Assembly: GCA_021521415.1 (NCBI GenBank)
Contig: JAIQDT010007660.1
Location: forward strand, 1-64,000
Origin: Bidens hawaiensis
Lineage: Eukaryota > Streptophyta > Magnoliopsida > Asterales > Asteraceae
Reading direction: 5' to 3'
DNA: 64,000 nucleotides
The position numbers and the translations under genes were made by a program. The notes beneath the pieces are model-generated. The model had not been told where the DNA came from, did no database searches, and was given only the letters and a program-made list of their open reading frames with translations. Positions 44,173-55,899 of this stretch are shown here, piece by piece. Position 1 is the stretch's first letter, and each line of letters starts with the position of its first letter.

Positions 44173-45736
44173 TTTATATATTTTTGTTAACTTATGTTTT
44201 TTAATAAAAGGGGTTGAACATTCATTGCTGAAGCCGAAGGCCAATGAGGAAAGGTCCTTGACTTTGCTTGAAGCGGGAAATAAAGTATACTTTGTATACT
44301 ATGAATAATAGCTCTTCCTAACAAATGGAAGTGTGGAGGAATCGAAAGCTAGAGCTAAATGTGTTGGTACCTGGGCCATAAAAGGTAGAAAAAGCAACCA
44401 AAGCGGAGCCCTTATAGTCCCTAATAATGCCACCACCTGCTGCCATGCCATTCCTTGAAGACTTATATTTTTAGTGTTACAATGGAATTGATGGTAAGGG
44501 CTGTTAATGCGTGCTAAAACCGTAACATAGTCTTATAATAGTAATCATTCAGGTAAATTTTAATTAGCATCTTTTTTTATGGAATGAGATTTCTTATACA
44601 ATTGTTGATTTTATTCCATTGACCAAACAAACACTTTTATTTTTCATTCATTCACAATGGTTCATTCCGTTTCATCTATCATTTATGCATACAAAATGCT
44701 ACCTTAGGATCAATGATTTTTACATATTTGTCGTTGACTGATTATTTTCTTTGATTTTGTCACCGGATCTGTCGGTTCAAGCTTTCGACTCGTAGTCCGA
44801 GTTGACGTAGTACTTGGTTTGCTGGTGTATCTGTTTCTTAAAACCAGTTGTGATTTTGGATGGGTTTTTAGGAGCCGAAGGAAATGCATCTCATGTACTT
44901 CAAGATGACATTTTTTAGTAGGTATGAGATGATTAAGAAAAAATGCTTGATCTTAACATTCATTGATCTCTATATTTCTTAGTTTAGTTTTTTCTGTTCA
45001 AGTAATACTTATGGGTCTCTTTAACTCAAAATTTTAATTTGCCAACTCCTGCATCAACTCCTTATATGAGACATAAGTGAAATCTTTTGAGTAGGTTTAC
45101 ATACAATCACCTTTTACACATACGACACGTTGTATTATTAGCACTCTATGACTACGATATCTAAGCCGTCTATATGATTTTCATCATCATACTCAACAAT
45201 CTCCCCTAGCTATAAATTCAATTTACAACCTTACAAAAATCACATTTTTCACATTCCTCGTAAAACTTTACCTGTGAATATCTGTTTAATAACCATGTTT
45301 TAATTTATTAAACAAACATCTGTTATGAACATTAAAGATCTAATGCATTGGAAACAAGTTAACGACAAACTTTGTTATCATTTATTGGTCCCGTGATATA
45401 TAATGGCCCAGTGATGAATAAGCAGATGACATTCAGATCGAGAATGAGTGGCTATGATTGATGAAAAGGTAGGTACTAAAAATTTCATAAATTAATGCAA
45501 ATAATGATTTATGATTATATGTAGCGTAGAAAAATTCAAAAATCCTTGAAATTGATACCCTAAATAGATATGTTTAACTTAGACATTAGTGGCCTCCCGA
45601 GTGGCTGGCATGAGTCACGTCGGTGGCGCACACCACAACGGACACCCGCGAGCGAGTGGCCGTGAGTGTGGTGGCGTGAAGCTATACGTTGGGCTCCGGG
45701 ATTCGTTAATGTTACCGTTGGGCTGCTTTGGGTGAA

Positions 45737-45738
<2 letters not shown>
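44173..45738. other. Spacer, no supported gene
   Basis: No coding or element ends were recognised. A GC-rich patch at 45590-45720 (for example GAGTGGCTGGCATGAGTCAC) could be the left end of the Harbinger-type element whose gene follows, but the matching right end was not found. Confidence 0.35.

Positions 45739-45785
<47 letters not shown>
45739..45785. repeat. (AT)n microsatellite
   Basis: An uninterrupted AT dinucleotide run of about 23 units, 125 bases upstream of the Harbinger-type frame. Confidence 0.95.
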
Positions 45786-45786
<1 letters not shown>

Positions 45787-45909
45787 CGTTTTACCTATAT
45801 AAACCATACCATTTTGACCTTTAACAAATTACTAACACTCTCAACTTTCTCTACACTACCTCAAAAACATTATATTCCATATTACTCATCTCCCTTTTTA
45901 TAAAAAAAT

Positions 45910-47219
45910 ATGGATCAATGGGGTGGTTGTTTCCGACCGGAAATGCCTTTAAGTCAAGATGACGACAACGTTTTTGACGCCACCGAGATGGAACAAAACT
46001 TTAGTCAAATGCCACCACCGTCTCCCGACTTTTTTGTTTCGGAGACACAAGAAGTTCGTAAAGAGGCTGCCAAGGGCAAACGAGCCAAAAAAAGGAGAAC
46101 CAAGGAGGAGTGGGAGGCTCGAGCCGAGCGGCCAAGGAAGTCGTTCCAAAAAGAAAAACAACTCCTTGCACAAAAGTGGAGAAAATGGCCTTGTGTCGTG
46201 CTTGGGTTGAAATATCCGAAGATTGACAAGCCGGTATTTTTTTTTGATATTTTTTGTTTCGTTTATAATTTTAAAAATACGTTTGAAACTTATCTTTATT
46301 TAATTTTAGTGGACTATCAAAAGCACCGTATATTTTTGGAGAAAGCGCGAGAGTTGTTCTATAGGATGGTGGGAAGTACGGACCGTACCGACAATATGAT
46401 ATTGGGAAGATGGTCCGAAACTCGCAAATTTGTCGGACTTTTTCACAAATTTGCATAACTAAAACAGTCGTCGAATGGACCGGAGCGGGAGCGATGATCT
46501 TCAAGTCTACAAATTCACATGCGATGAATGGAAAGCGGAAGCATTCAGCAAGTACGGAACGGTAAATACATGGGACGAGGACGACTTGTGGAAAATACTC
46601 AAGTCGTGCTCGAAATGTATCGAGTTGATTACACCGGACATTGACGGTGGCTCAATGCCAAAACGTACGAAAACTGACGCATATGTATCATCTAGTAGCT
46701 CGGATGCTCATTTAGGGATCGACCTACATGTGTCTGGGCAAGAAGATCAACCGCAAGTCCTACGTCGACTACCCAGAAGGGACTAGGGGAAAAGATTAAC
46801 CACAAGTACCGAGGTTGATCCAGAATTTGTCGAAGACGTACACAAAATATCGACTAGTATCATCTAGTAGCTCGGATGCTCATGTAGGGATCGACCTACA
46901 TGTGTCTGGGCAAGAAGATCAACCGCAAGTCCTACGTCGACTACCCAGAAGGGACTAGGGGAAAAGATTAACCACAAGTACCGAGGTTGATCCAGAATTT
47001 GTCGAAGACGTACACAAAATATCGACTAGTATCGAGGCGGCAACTGGGGTGAAACTTTCAAAAGATAGATTTAGGAAGTTAGACTTTCTTACCAAAGACT
47101 TTGCAACCTCGACCCTATGCGCTAAGCGGTATTCGAACAAGAACAAGCGCTTGTTCTTGAGAAAATCAAAGCAGAACAAGAGCTAAGGCGAAGAGCAGGA
47201 GGCGACAGTGACTCGAAAT
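45910..47219 (+). pseudogene. Harbinger-type accessory (Myb/SANT-like, NAM-associated) gene remnant
   Basis: The protein family is the DNA-binding companion of plant PIF/Harbinger transposases, often annotated as glutathione S-transferase T3-like or NAM-associated. Visible parts in order: an acidic N-terminus (MDQWGGCFRPEM), a basic KGKRAKKRRTKEEWEARAER stretch, the hallmark MVGSTDRTDNMILGRWSE, then DEWKAEAFSKYG and TWDEDDLWKILKSCSK, then PKRTKTDAYVSSSSSDA and a coiled, acidic-basic C-terminus (KIKAEQELRRRAGGDSDSK, stop at 47217-47219). A GTATTT...TTTTAG intron-like insert at 46234-46309 breaks the trihelix region, a frameshift lies near 46456, and a 172-bp duplication disrupts the C-terminal half. 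It is not functional. Confidence 0.7.
46689..47032. repeat. 172-bp tandem duplication inside the Harbinger-type gene
   Basis: CATCTAGTAGCTCGGATGCT through ATATCGACTAGTAT occurs at 46689-46860 and again at 46861-47032 with almost no differences. Because 172 is not a multiple of three, the duplication shifts the reading frame. Near identity points to a recent event. Confidence 0.95.
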
Positions 47220-47980
47220 AAATTAGTATTTTTATCCTTAAATTTGTAATTTTTTTTTTGTAGTTTTAGGATGTTTATTTTTTTTTATTTTGTATTTTTT
47301 TTATATTATTAGGATGTTTAATGTTTTTTTTATTATATGAATTAGTTTTTTAGTTATATTATTATGTTATATTAAAAAAATAAAAAATCAGAAAATTCAT
47401 TGAAACCACCATTCGCCTGAACCACAACAGTCTCAGATGACTTCAGCGAGTGTCTAGTCAACAATGCATGGCACAATATTATTGGATGATTTCAGAGCCC
47501 GGCTTCAGCGACAACACACAGTCTTATTAAATATTAAGACTATATGAACACAATGCAACACTAATTTCAGTTAGTCTTCTGGTTTAATGACATGAGAATG
47601 ATGATTAAAATTTATGATTAGTCTAATTAAGATCTCTAAGTTCAAAGCCTATCTCAAGCTCACTGGCTCACCAATTAAGGTATTTAAATGGGTTCCAAAC
47701 GTTATTAAAAAAATGCAATATTGATTTTTGAAGATTACAAATTTCTGCTTCATTGTTTACAAATTATCTTTAAAAATGACAAACCCTCCGCCCCCCCACC
47801 CCCAAAAACAATAATAATATAAAATTAAATTAAAATTACAAATGTTCCATAAGCAACAGATATAGCATTTCTGAAAACATAACAATATTTGTAGACAACA
47901 GCAAAGATAAATTTTAATGGGAATCCTACTCAAGATAATAGAACTAAAAATCATATGAAAGTTTGTTACATCATTTATTT
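47220..47980. other. Spacer, no supported gene
   Basis: T-rich sequence follows the pseudogene end; a C-rich run lies at about 47785-47805. Nothing else is recognised. Confidence 0.4.
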
Positions 47981-48598
47981 GGGTCAAGTTATTCTACAAA
48001 GAGAGACAAAAATGAGAATGATGAGAATGATTTATAGCTACACAAAAAAACTCTTCAAAAAAATTAAAAAAATTAAATAAAAAATCATAACTCAAAATTT
48101 AATAAAAAAAACAAAAAAAGTAAAAACAAAAAAATGTTTCCACCGTCTTTCTCATTCTTAAAAAAAAAACAATGTTAAGAGAAAAAGATCGTTGTGTCTT
48201 TTTGTTTATCATTGTGTTTTGTGCTTATTTTCGTCATTGATTGTGTCTTTTTTCCTTAACATTGAGTCTTTTTTTCTTGATATTATGTTATATTACTCAA
48301 CACTGTGTTATATTTTGTTTAGCATTGTGTTATACTTTGTGATTTATTGTGTCTTTTTTTAGTTATAATTGTGTCTTTTGTTCATTTTCGTCATTGTGTC
48401 TTTTGTCTATGTTTTTTTTGGAACGAGAATGACAAGGGAAAATTTTTTATTTTTTTTAATTTTTTTGTTTTTATTTATTATTTTGATTTATGATTTTTTT
48501 AATTAATTTTTTAGAATATTTTTGAGGGGTTTTTTGTGTAGCCACAAATCCTTCTCACACTTCTTATTTTTGTCTCCCTTTATATTTTAACTTTTCCT
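47981..48598. mobile_element. Foldback MITE, second copy
   Basis: The sequence from GGGTCAAGTTATTCTACAAA to TATTTTAACTTTTCC closely matches the element at 43566-44162 throughout, including the CATTGTGTCTTTT repeats and the ACAAATCCTTCTCACACTT block. No clear target duplication remains on this copy. Confidence 0.7.
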
Positions 48599-48869
48599 TC
48601 AAACACTAATACATAAATCATGACACTTACCAAGCCATTCTAAAATTTGGAAGGAGCATTTTTAGTGAATTAGTTGCCCTTTGCATTCTTACGAATTATA
48701 TAATTTTTTATTAATTTGTATCCGAGTATTTGAACTAGGACATGATCAGGGCCGACCTTGGGCAAGGGCAAGCTGTTTGACCAGTGACCACCCAAGCCCT
48801 GGTATCCCAAAGGCCCCGAAGTTTCTTTTACCAAAAAAATTATATATGTAAGTTTATTTTATATATAAA

Positions 48870-49861
48870 TCTATCTATCTATAATATATATAAACGAAAA
48901 CCTTAAAATATTATGTGTCGCGATGTGGTCGCTCCCCTCTATTATGGAAGCCACCAGATTGCGTGATTTTTAAATGGATGCCTCTCATTGATTTAACCCA
49001 AATTCACGGGTATGGGTCTTAAAAATCCAGATAGCTCTTAAACTGGTTATAACATCTCATTAAATTAAAAATTAATCTTACCAATTATTTGATATGAAAA
49101 TCCTATAAAATAGAGATATACTAAAATTTAATATCTAATTTAAAAAGAAAAAGATATTATTTATAATTAATAAACAATTTTATAGTAAAAAACATAAGCT
49201 GGTCATGGGTCACCAAATCCAGATAGCTTTTAAATGGGTTATAACATATTATTTATTTATGAAACCCTTTCATCATCAAACCCTAAGTATATTATTAACC
49301 TTCTTACAATAAAGAAAATTAAAATTCAAAAAATAAATATTGAAAAACAAAAAATGTAAAACAACCATTCTTTCAAGCCATCATATTGCTTTATTTGTAA
49401 ATAAAGACTTCTCACCCATTTAACCCGAATTTACAGGTGAAGGTCTCACAAAACCTTCATTTACAAATAAAACAATATGATGGCTTGAGAGAATAGTTGT
49501 TTTAACATCTCATTGTTTTAAAAATTAATCTAATCATATATTTGATATGAAAATCCTATAAAATAGGGATATACAAAAAATTAATATCCTATTTTATTTA
49601 AAAATATATATATTATTTATAATTAAGAAAAAAATTTATAATAAAGAAAATAAACGGGTTATGGAGATCACCAAACCCAGATAATTTTTAAACCGGATTA
49701 TAACATATTATTTATTTGTGAAACCATTTCATCATCAAACCTCAAATATATTAATTATTAACTTTCTTACAATAAATTAAATTAAAATCCAAATATACAT
49801 ATATAAATATTAAAAATGAATAATGTAAAACAACCCCCGTAATACGGGGGATAAAATCTAG
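48870..49861 (+). mobile_element. Dimeric non-autonomous Helitron, first copy
   Basis: The sequence starts TCTATCTATCTATAATATAT and ends with the hairpin CCCCCGTAATACGGGGG, then ATAAAATCTAG before T. Two diverged units of about 480 bp lie head to tail inside it (second unit from about 49370), both related to the monomer at 21221-21675. The internal unit boundary lacks the hairpin and CTAG end. The second unit carries an inverted segment (49358-49503). Confidence 0.75.
49358..49503. repeat. 53-bp inverted repeat within the Helitron dimer
   Basis: Arms at 49358-49410 and 49451-49503 are complementary except for six positions, all of them transitions, with a 40-base loop. The right arm replaces the sequence expected there from the other copies (CCAGATAGCTCTTAAACGGG), so it is an inverted copy of the left arm rather than ancestral structure. 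Confidence 0.85.
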
Positions 49862-50815
49862 TAATATATATAAACCAAAACCCTAAAATCCTATGTGTCG
49901 CAATGTGGTCGCTCCCCCCTTTTATGAAAGCCACCAGATTGCTTAATTTTGAAATGGAGGCCTCTCATTGATTTAACCCAAATTCATGGGTATAGGTCTT
50001 ACCAAAACCAGATAGCTCTTAAACGGGTTATAACATCTCATTATATTAAAAATTAATCTTACCAATTATTTGATGTGAAAATCTTATAAAATAGGGATAT
50101 ACTAAAATTAATATCTAATTAAAAGAAAATGATATTATTTATAATTAATAAACGATTTTATAGTAATAAACATAAGCGGGCCATGGGTCACCAAATCCAG
50201 ATAGCTTTTAAACGGGTTATAACATATCATTTATTTATTAATCTCTTTCATCATCAAATCATAAGTATATTATTAACTTTCTTACAATAAAGAAAATTAA
50301 AATCCCAAAAATAAATATTAAAAAATAAAAAATGTAAAACAACCATTCTTTAAAGCCATCAGATTGTTTTATTTATCAATGAAGGCTTCTCACGCATTTA
50401 ATCCGAATTCACGGGTAAAGATCTCATCAAACGCAGATAGCTCTTAAACGGGTTATAACATCTCATTATATTAAAAATTAATCTCACAAAATATTTGATA
50501 TGAAAATCCAATAAAACATGGATATACTAAAAATTAATATCCTATTTTATTTAAAAAAAAGATATTATTTATAATTAAGAAATAATTTTATAATAAAGAA
50601 AATAAATGGGCAATGAGTATCACCAAACCCAGATAGTTTTTAAACCGAATTATAACATATCATCTATTTGTGAAACCATTTTATCATCAAACCTCAAGTA
50701 TATTAGTTATTAACTTTCTTACAATAAATAAAATTAAAATCCAAATATACATATATATAAATATTGAAAACGAAAATGTAAAACAACCCCCGTAAATACG
50801 GAGGATAAAATTTAG
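49862..50815 (+). mobile_element. Dimeric non-autonomous Helitron, second copy in tandem
   Basis: It starts directly after the first copy (TAATATATATAAACCAAAAC) and ends CCCCCGTAAATACGGAGGAT followed by AAAATTTAG. The hairpin and CTAG end are mutated by one base each. It also contains two units (second from about 50345). The inverted segment seen in the first copy is absent. Confidence 0.75.
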
Positions 50816-51879
50816 TTTCATATATAATCGTATTGTAGAGAGTTGTTAGAGTGAAGAGGCGAGAAGAAACAAGGGCAATAGAGTTTTAGACATCAACTTT
50901 TACCTAGTGCTATTGGTCGACATGTTCTTCCTAAATCTAAAGAAGAAGATGAAGTTAAATACCTAGACCTAGACTTACTATGGGCTTATTTTAATAACTT
51001 GGCCCACTATGTCAAGCTAATGTTATGTTATTTCCATTTTACAGCTTTTTGTCAGAAAACTGAACTACAAAATGTAATAGCCTTTATACCTTTTTCTAAT
51101 ATCTATTTTATTAATTGTTTTTTTTCATTTATTTTATTGTATAATGAATTTTGATGTTTATTCCTTGTTTACGATGGAATGAAAATTAAGCCCTATATTT
51201 ATTACTTGCGGTTATTACTTTATATAGGTTTTATAACATTTCCTAGACATGTTTATAGCAGCATTTGTCTTCCTGTGAAGATTTTAAGTGTTGAAAAATA
51301 ATCCAGTTTTAAAATGTTTTCTTGGTTTTTTGATTGTTGATGATATAACCGGTAAAGGACTTATTGATATAATAAATAAAAGAGGCATGTTTTTCTATTC
51401 GTCCCGGGCCTGAAATCTTTTGGGGTTCTCGGGGATGGCCCTGGACATGATGATATTCAAATAATGTTCAAAACATAGCAGAAATAATATACAAATACAA
51501 TAGAAATGATATTCAGATCCAGCTCACTAAAAACTGACCATCCGATCTTCACAATGGAACATATATTCCAGAACACACGTCTCACAATCCAAATCAAAAG
51601 AATAACTTAGCAAAATCAAGTCACATGGTTTTAGCGATAGTTCTAGCAAATAACAAAAAAAAATCCCATGGGGTTATTATCACTGGAACCCGTTTCATTC
51701 GCTGGAGCTTCAAATCGCTAAAATTGAAATTACTTTGATTCTCCCACTTCAAGCTCGTCTTCTTACTTCTATGTTTCACCCAAAGAAAGCAGGTATTCTA
51801 ACGTCACTCTTTATAGTTTTGTAATTGTGCAATGTTTGTTAAAACTGATGCCGTTATTCATCTTCCAAATCAACCAACA
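50816..51879. other. Spacer, no supported gene
   Basis: No coding or element structure recognised apart from AT-rich text. Confidence 0.4.
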
Positions 51880-52625
51880 TCACACCTCCGTAATTGCTTG
51901 AACAACTTCACTCTTCTTCTTGGTAATCTTTAGCTTAACCGGAAGCTCCAAAATATCTTGTAATGAATTAAGGCTTACATTGCAAGGCTTTTTAACCCAT
52001 GCATGGACCGAAGTCCAAACCAATCTAGCTCGCTCACAGTTCACCATCAAATGCTGTGAGCTTTCCAGGAATACCCGAATACCACGCACCTGATATCTCC
52101 CACATCAATACCTCTTACAAGTAGCACCATTTTTGTTGGAATACGATCCAACATTAGCCTCCAAATAAAGCAATTCACCTTAACCTGCAGTCATCTCTGT
52201 CAATATTGAAAAATAACCACCGACTTCTCGTTATTGTTATTATCGATCTCCCATATCAAGTCTTTGACTAGTAAATGATTCTCCACCTGATCAATCCCCA
52301 ACCACTTTTGTGATTAAATCCACACAATTATGCAGTTCCCTAACCTCAAGTCCGGTCCTTGGTTGACTTTTCCGTACCCACGCTCAAAATCTCTCCTCGT
52401 TCGACTGAATATACCTATCACAGATTAGCACATCTTCTTTGGTTTCTAAAGACAGTAAAGTCGGGAACGACAATTTTTAAGGTTTCTCACAAGCCCACGA
52501 GTCAAACCAAAACTGTGTTTTATCACCTTTACCCAATTTGACTTTTAATCTCTTCTTTATATTCATATTAATTGCATATTGAAGTGACCTGCTATGCCAT
52601 TCCACGTTCAGTTTGGTGCCCATTT
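51880..52625 (-). pseudogene. L1-type LINE 3' fragment (zinc-binding RT tail)
   Basis: On the minus strand, LNVEWHSRSLQYAINMNIKK then GDKTQFWFDSWACEKP match the end region of plant LINE polyproteins (family pattern FWxDxW). Further on, SSQHLMVNCERARLVWTSVH with WVKKP matches the zf-RVT zinc-binding tail (HLF..C..A..VW). At least two frameshifts and stops separate the pieces. It lies just downstream of the F-box gene and has no bearing on it. Confidence 0.75.
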
Positions 52626-52892
52626 CCCAAAGCCCAAACTACAACTTTCATTATAGACATTCAGTTAAATGTTGTATATATTTTATAAAACATATAAGCG
52701 AGAAAATATTAAAATAGAAAAAATAGTGATTATTTCAAATGTTAAAACATGCATACTCATAGTGGAAGGCAATAGCAGTTGCAAACTGAATAATAGCTCA
52801 AAAAATATTTATGAAGAATGAGTTAAAAAATTTAGACTGAGCTTACCAGCAACCACACAATGATTTATTCATGCTGCAGACAAATGATTAGA

Positions 52893-54014
52893 TCACCAGC
52901 TGAACAGGAGATGCGGTGGTATTGGATCATGTTCAATATGAATCTTTAAATCTGGAGAGCTGCGACTGAAGTAATTGAGAACACCATTAAAGGCAGCCAA
53001 GGATAGAGGGAACTGGCGTGAAAGCAAAGTCAGAGTTTGCAGGCTCGTGAAAGGACAATTTTGTGTTTTGAGCAATTCGGGGAACTCAGAAAGACCCTTC
53101 AAGACGTTAAAGTTTAAAGTAAGAGACTCTGTCCTATAGAGTTGACTGAAGGTGCTTATCCAATCAGTAACCTCTGGTTCCTTGATTGTCTGAAAACATA
53201 CTGTCTTTAAGGAAACAAGATCTTTTGCAGATAATAAGAACTTAGCCAAGCCTTTATAGGTGAAAGATGAGAGCTTTGGTGCTGTAACCACAAACTTACA
53301 TGATATATAAAAAAGATTTATAAAGGACAGAGTCTCTAACTTACTTGAATTGATGATGAAAGTCTTAAAATTAAATAACCAACAATCATCCAAGGCAAGA
53401 GTTTTTAGATTGGGAAACTGGGAAAACAAATCAATAGACTTACTATCGTCATTCAATCTAAATTTAGCACGGTTTATATTCAAAGTGGTTAGAGCTGGAA
53501 AATCCATTGTCAGAGGAGGACTAAGTATGAGATTGAATTTAATGCTCAAGAAGAGTTGTTCAAGATGTTGGGATCTAAATAAAGATGCATCCAGTTCAGC
53601 CCGTCTGGTTTTCATATCACCTGAGAATTCAATCTTTAGCATCCGGGTCTTATGAGACATTGCATAGACAATGATCTCTCTGAGAAGCGGAAGGCCAATG
53701 AAATTGGATTGGAATGCAATGGTGGAAAGTTCTGCAACGGCATCACGCCTAGATAGAAACTTGTGCACAAAATCTGGAAATTTAGAGCCACTTGCCCGAT
53801 TGGGAGATCGAATGATCTCGGTGCTTAATTGGGGCTGGGATTTCCAGGTATCTCTCCAGTTTCTTGATAAAACACTAGATTGAATAGCATATCTAGTATC
53901 CATGAACGAGAAAATGTGATGAATCAAACCATCCGGCAATCGGCTTAGTCGATCATCATCATTCAACGCTTTGCTAGCCTTACGCCTAATTTTCTTTGAT
54001 TTTCTCTGCGCCAT
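52893..54014 (-). CDS. F-box/LRR protein
   Basis: A predicted substrate adaptor of an SCF (Skp1-Cullin-F-box) ubiquitin ligase; target unknown. The single exon encodes 373 residues. A basic N-terminus (RKSKKIRRKASK, a possible nuclear signal) precedes the F-box at about residues 22-60 (DRLSRLPDGLIHHIFSFMDT then VLSRNWRDTWKS), which binds Skp1. Degenerate leucine-rich repeats follow at about 80-345 (for example FPALTTLNINRAKF, FPNLKTLALDDCWL, SLKTVCFQTI, SLQTLTLLSR). The protein ends PPHLLFSW with no FBD domain. I chose the ATG at 54014 because it lies just before the basic stretch; the frame is open upstream to a Met at 54245, but those 77 residues have no F-box-family character and overlap a repeated leader. 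It looks intact, in contrast to most sequence here. Confidence 0.85.
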   Translation of the reverse strand: MAQRKSKKIRRKASKALNDDDRLSRLPDGLIHHIFSFMDTRYAIQSSVLSRNWRDTWKSQPQLSTEIIRSPNRASGSKFPDFVHKFLSRRDAVAELSTIAFQSNFIGLPLLREIIVYAMSHKTRMLKIEFSGDMKTRRAELDASLFRSQHLEQLFLSIKFNLILSPPLTMDFPALTTLNINRAKFRLNDDSKSIDLFSQFPNLKTLALDDCWLFNFKTFIINSSKLETLSFINLFYISCKFVVTAPKLSSFTYKGLAKFLLSAKDLVSLKTVCFQTIKEPEVTDWISTFSQLYRTESLTLNFNVLKGLSEFPELLKTQNCPFTSLQTLTLLSRQFPLSLAAFNGVLNYFSRSSPDLKIHIEHDPIPPHLLFSW

Positions 54015-54072
54015 TTTTAGGGACAAGTGGACAGATCCTAACGGAATTCTTTGTTCACCAAAAGAAGTGACG

Positions 54073-54152
54073 ATAAAGGAATTGAAAGGAAGTGATTTGG
54101 AGTGTGTGTACCTTTGTGTTGGATAAAGGAATTGAAAGGAAGTGAATTGGAG
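54073..54152. repeat. Duplicated leader segment of the F-box gene
   Basis: GATAAAGGAATTGAAAGGAA followed by GTGATTTGGAG occurs at 54073-54103 and 54122-54152, 49 bases apart, in the presumed 5' untranslated region. Confidence 0.8.
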
Positions 54153-54245
54153 CCCCAAATCTGTATAAGCCCTAGTGTTGTGATTTTGGGGCTTCGTATT
54201 GTTGATTAGCAGTTTATATGCTTGCGCTTGTAGCTCTAGGTTCAT

Positions 54246-55285
54246 TGAACTTGGACAAATACGGATACCGTCGGAAATGTGCTATTCGGTCGATACTCAA
54301 TACGCACACTAAGCAGTCAATACATCATCAAATATACGAGGATCGTTAGTTTTTACTTAACTTAATCTGCAAGTATTATTGTACTCATAACTCCTTGAAT
54401 TAAAACTCAAAACTCCTGTGAATATTATGATGTAATGGACAGAAGATCAAATTTCAAAGAGGTAAGATCACAGTGAAGTCAAGTTTTCAATCAAATGAAG
54501 ATGAAAGAAAAAAATTCAATTGTGTATACACCTCCAATGTAATTAGCTATTAAAAGGAATCAAGCGATGTTACGGCAAAAATATCAATGTAAATAACAAA
54601 TAATACAGCTCTGAGTAAAAAGAATCAAAATAATCTGTCATGAATGCAGAGATAGAAATTAAACACAAAGCTACCACAAATGACTATATTCAATCAAACA
54701 GAACCCTGTTTATGCATGTTCTCATTGAGGAAATTTCCTAAAATTAACGACTAATGCAACATGAAGAAGATATTTAAAGATCACAACTATCATAGCATGT
54801 AAACAGTGACTTCCAATGCAATAAAAGAAAGAAAAACAACAGCTGAGTTTCATTAAAAGAATGCAGCATGAGTTAAAGGAATTTTGACAGCAGCATAAAT
54901 ATCCTGAAATGAGTTGGCAAAGCAGAAAGGACAACTACCATCTAAATCCTGAAGATGTTTATGGATGCCATATTCAGGAATTATACATACCCAATCAAGA
55001 TTCAGTCTTTTTGTGTGCAAAGTAATGATTTGGGTATGCATAAATTCTTTGATATAAGATCAAAAATCAATCAAGATTCATTCTTTTTTTATGCATGCTT
55101 ATGCCACCAATTTTAGTTTTCAGTTTTAAGATTCAACTTTTTTCTTGAATTATGATATGGGTATGTATAATTCCAGAAAATGAGATAAAAAACCAATATA
55201 GCTTTCAATTGAAGAATCAATTTTCCCTGCCTTTTATAATAAATATCTGATATGCATGTGTACAGTTTTGCATATCATATCCAAA
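54246..55285. other. Upstream region of the F-box gene and spacer
   Basis: This presumably contains the F-box promoter; no TATA box was identified confidently. Phrases such as GATTCAGTCTTTTTGTG and GATTCATTCTTTTTTTATGC repeat at about 54998-55095. The last five bases CCAAA (55281-55285) are the target copy of the copia element. Confidence 0.35.
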
Positions 55286-55681
55286 TGTTATAAAGCATGA
55301 ATAACTTGATTTATTCCAAACTGAAAGCTTGATACACAAGATTAAAAGATAATAAGAAGAACAGCTCTTATGGGTATGAAACCCTAGACAAGACAATGGA
55401 TAATATATTGAAGAAAGAAGACTCTTGCTATTCTGTTGTACTTCTACGATGAAGAGAAGCACTCCATCAAAATTATAGCCGGAGATTGTGGAAGTCCATT
55501 GCAGGCAATGCTCCTTCCCAAAATAAAGAGATGCCGCTTGTAATATGACAATGAAGATACAGCAAGGAGAAGCCCACAAAACACAAGTTGGAAGCCAGCC
55601 CATGTGCAAAATAAATAAGAGAAAAGCCCATTAATTAAATGAGGACTATAAATTGAAAATATAAATACTTAGATTTTAACA
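55286..55681 (-). repeat. 3' LTR of the copia element
   Basis: This 396-bp LTR lacks a block (TTATAAGAAGGCAGTAAGGT and neighbours) present in the other LTR. Confidence 0.9.
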
Positions 55682-55690
55682 CCCCCCTCA
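55682..55690 (-). other. Polypurine tract
   Basis: On the minus strand TGAGGGGGG directly precedes the 3' LTR. Confidence 0.8.
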
Positions 55691-55899
55691 ATTTGATAGT
55701 CCGAACATGTCATACATACATAGATAATTTATTAGTCAAAAAATCATGTTAAGTTGCCAACAAACCTTTGGTAAACACGTCTACCACTTATTCATTGGAG
55801 TCAATAGGCATAGCCTTGAGAAGCCCGGGGAAGATTTTTTTGACGGAGAAAGAACAAATCTATCTCAAAGTGTTTAGTTCTATCAATAGGCATCGTTGT

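Noticed and set aside
43800..44308. Phe-rich membrane-like frames
   Set aside because: T-rich translation of the foldback MITE loop.
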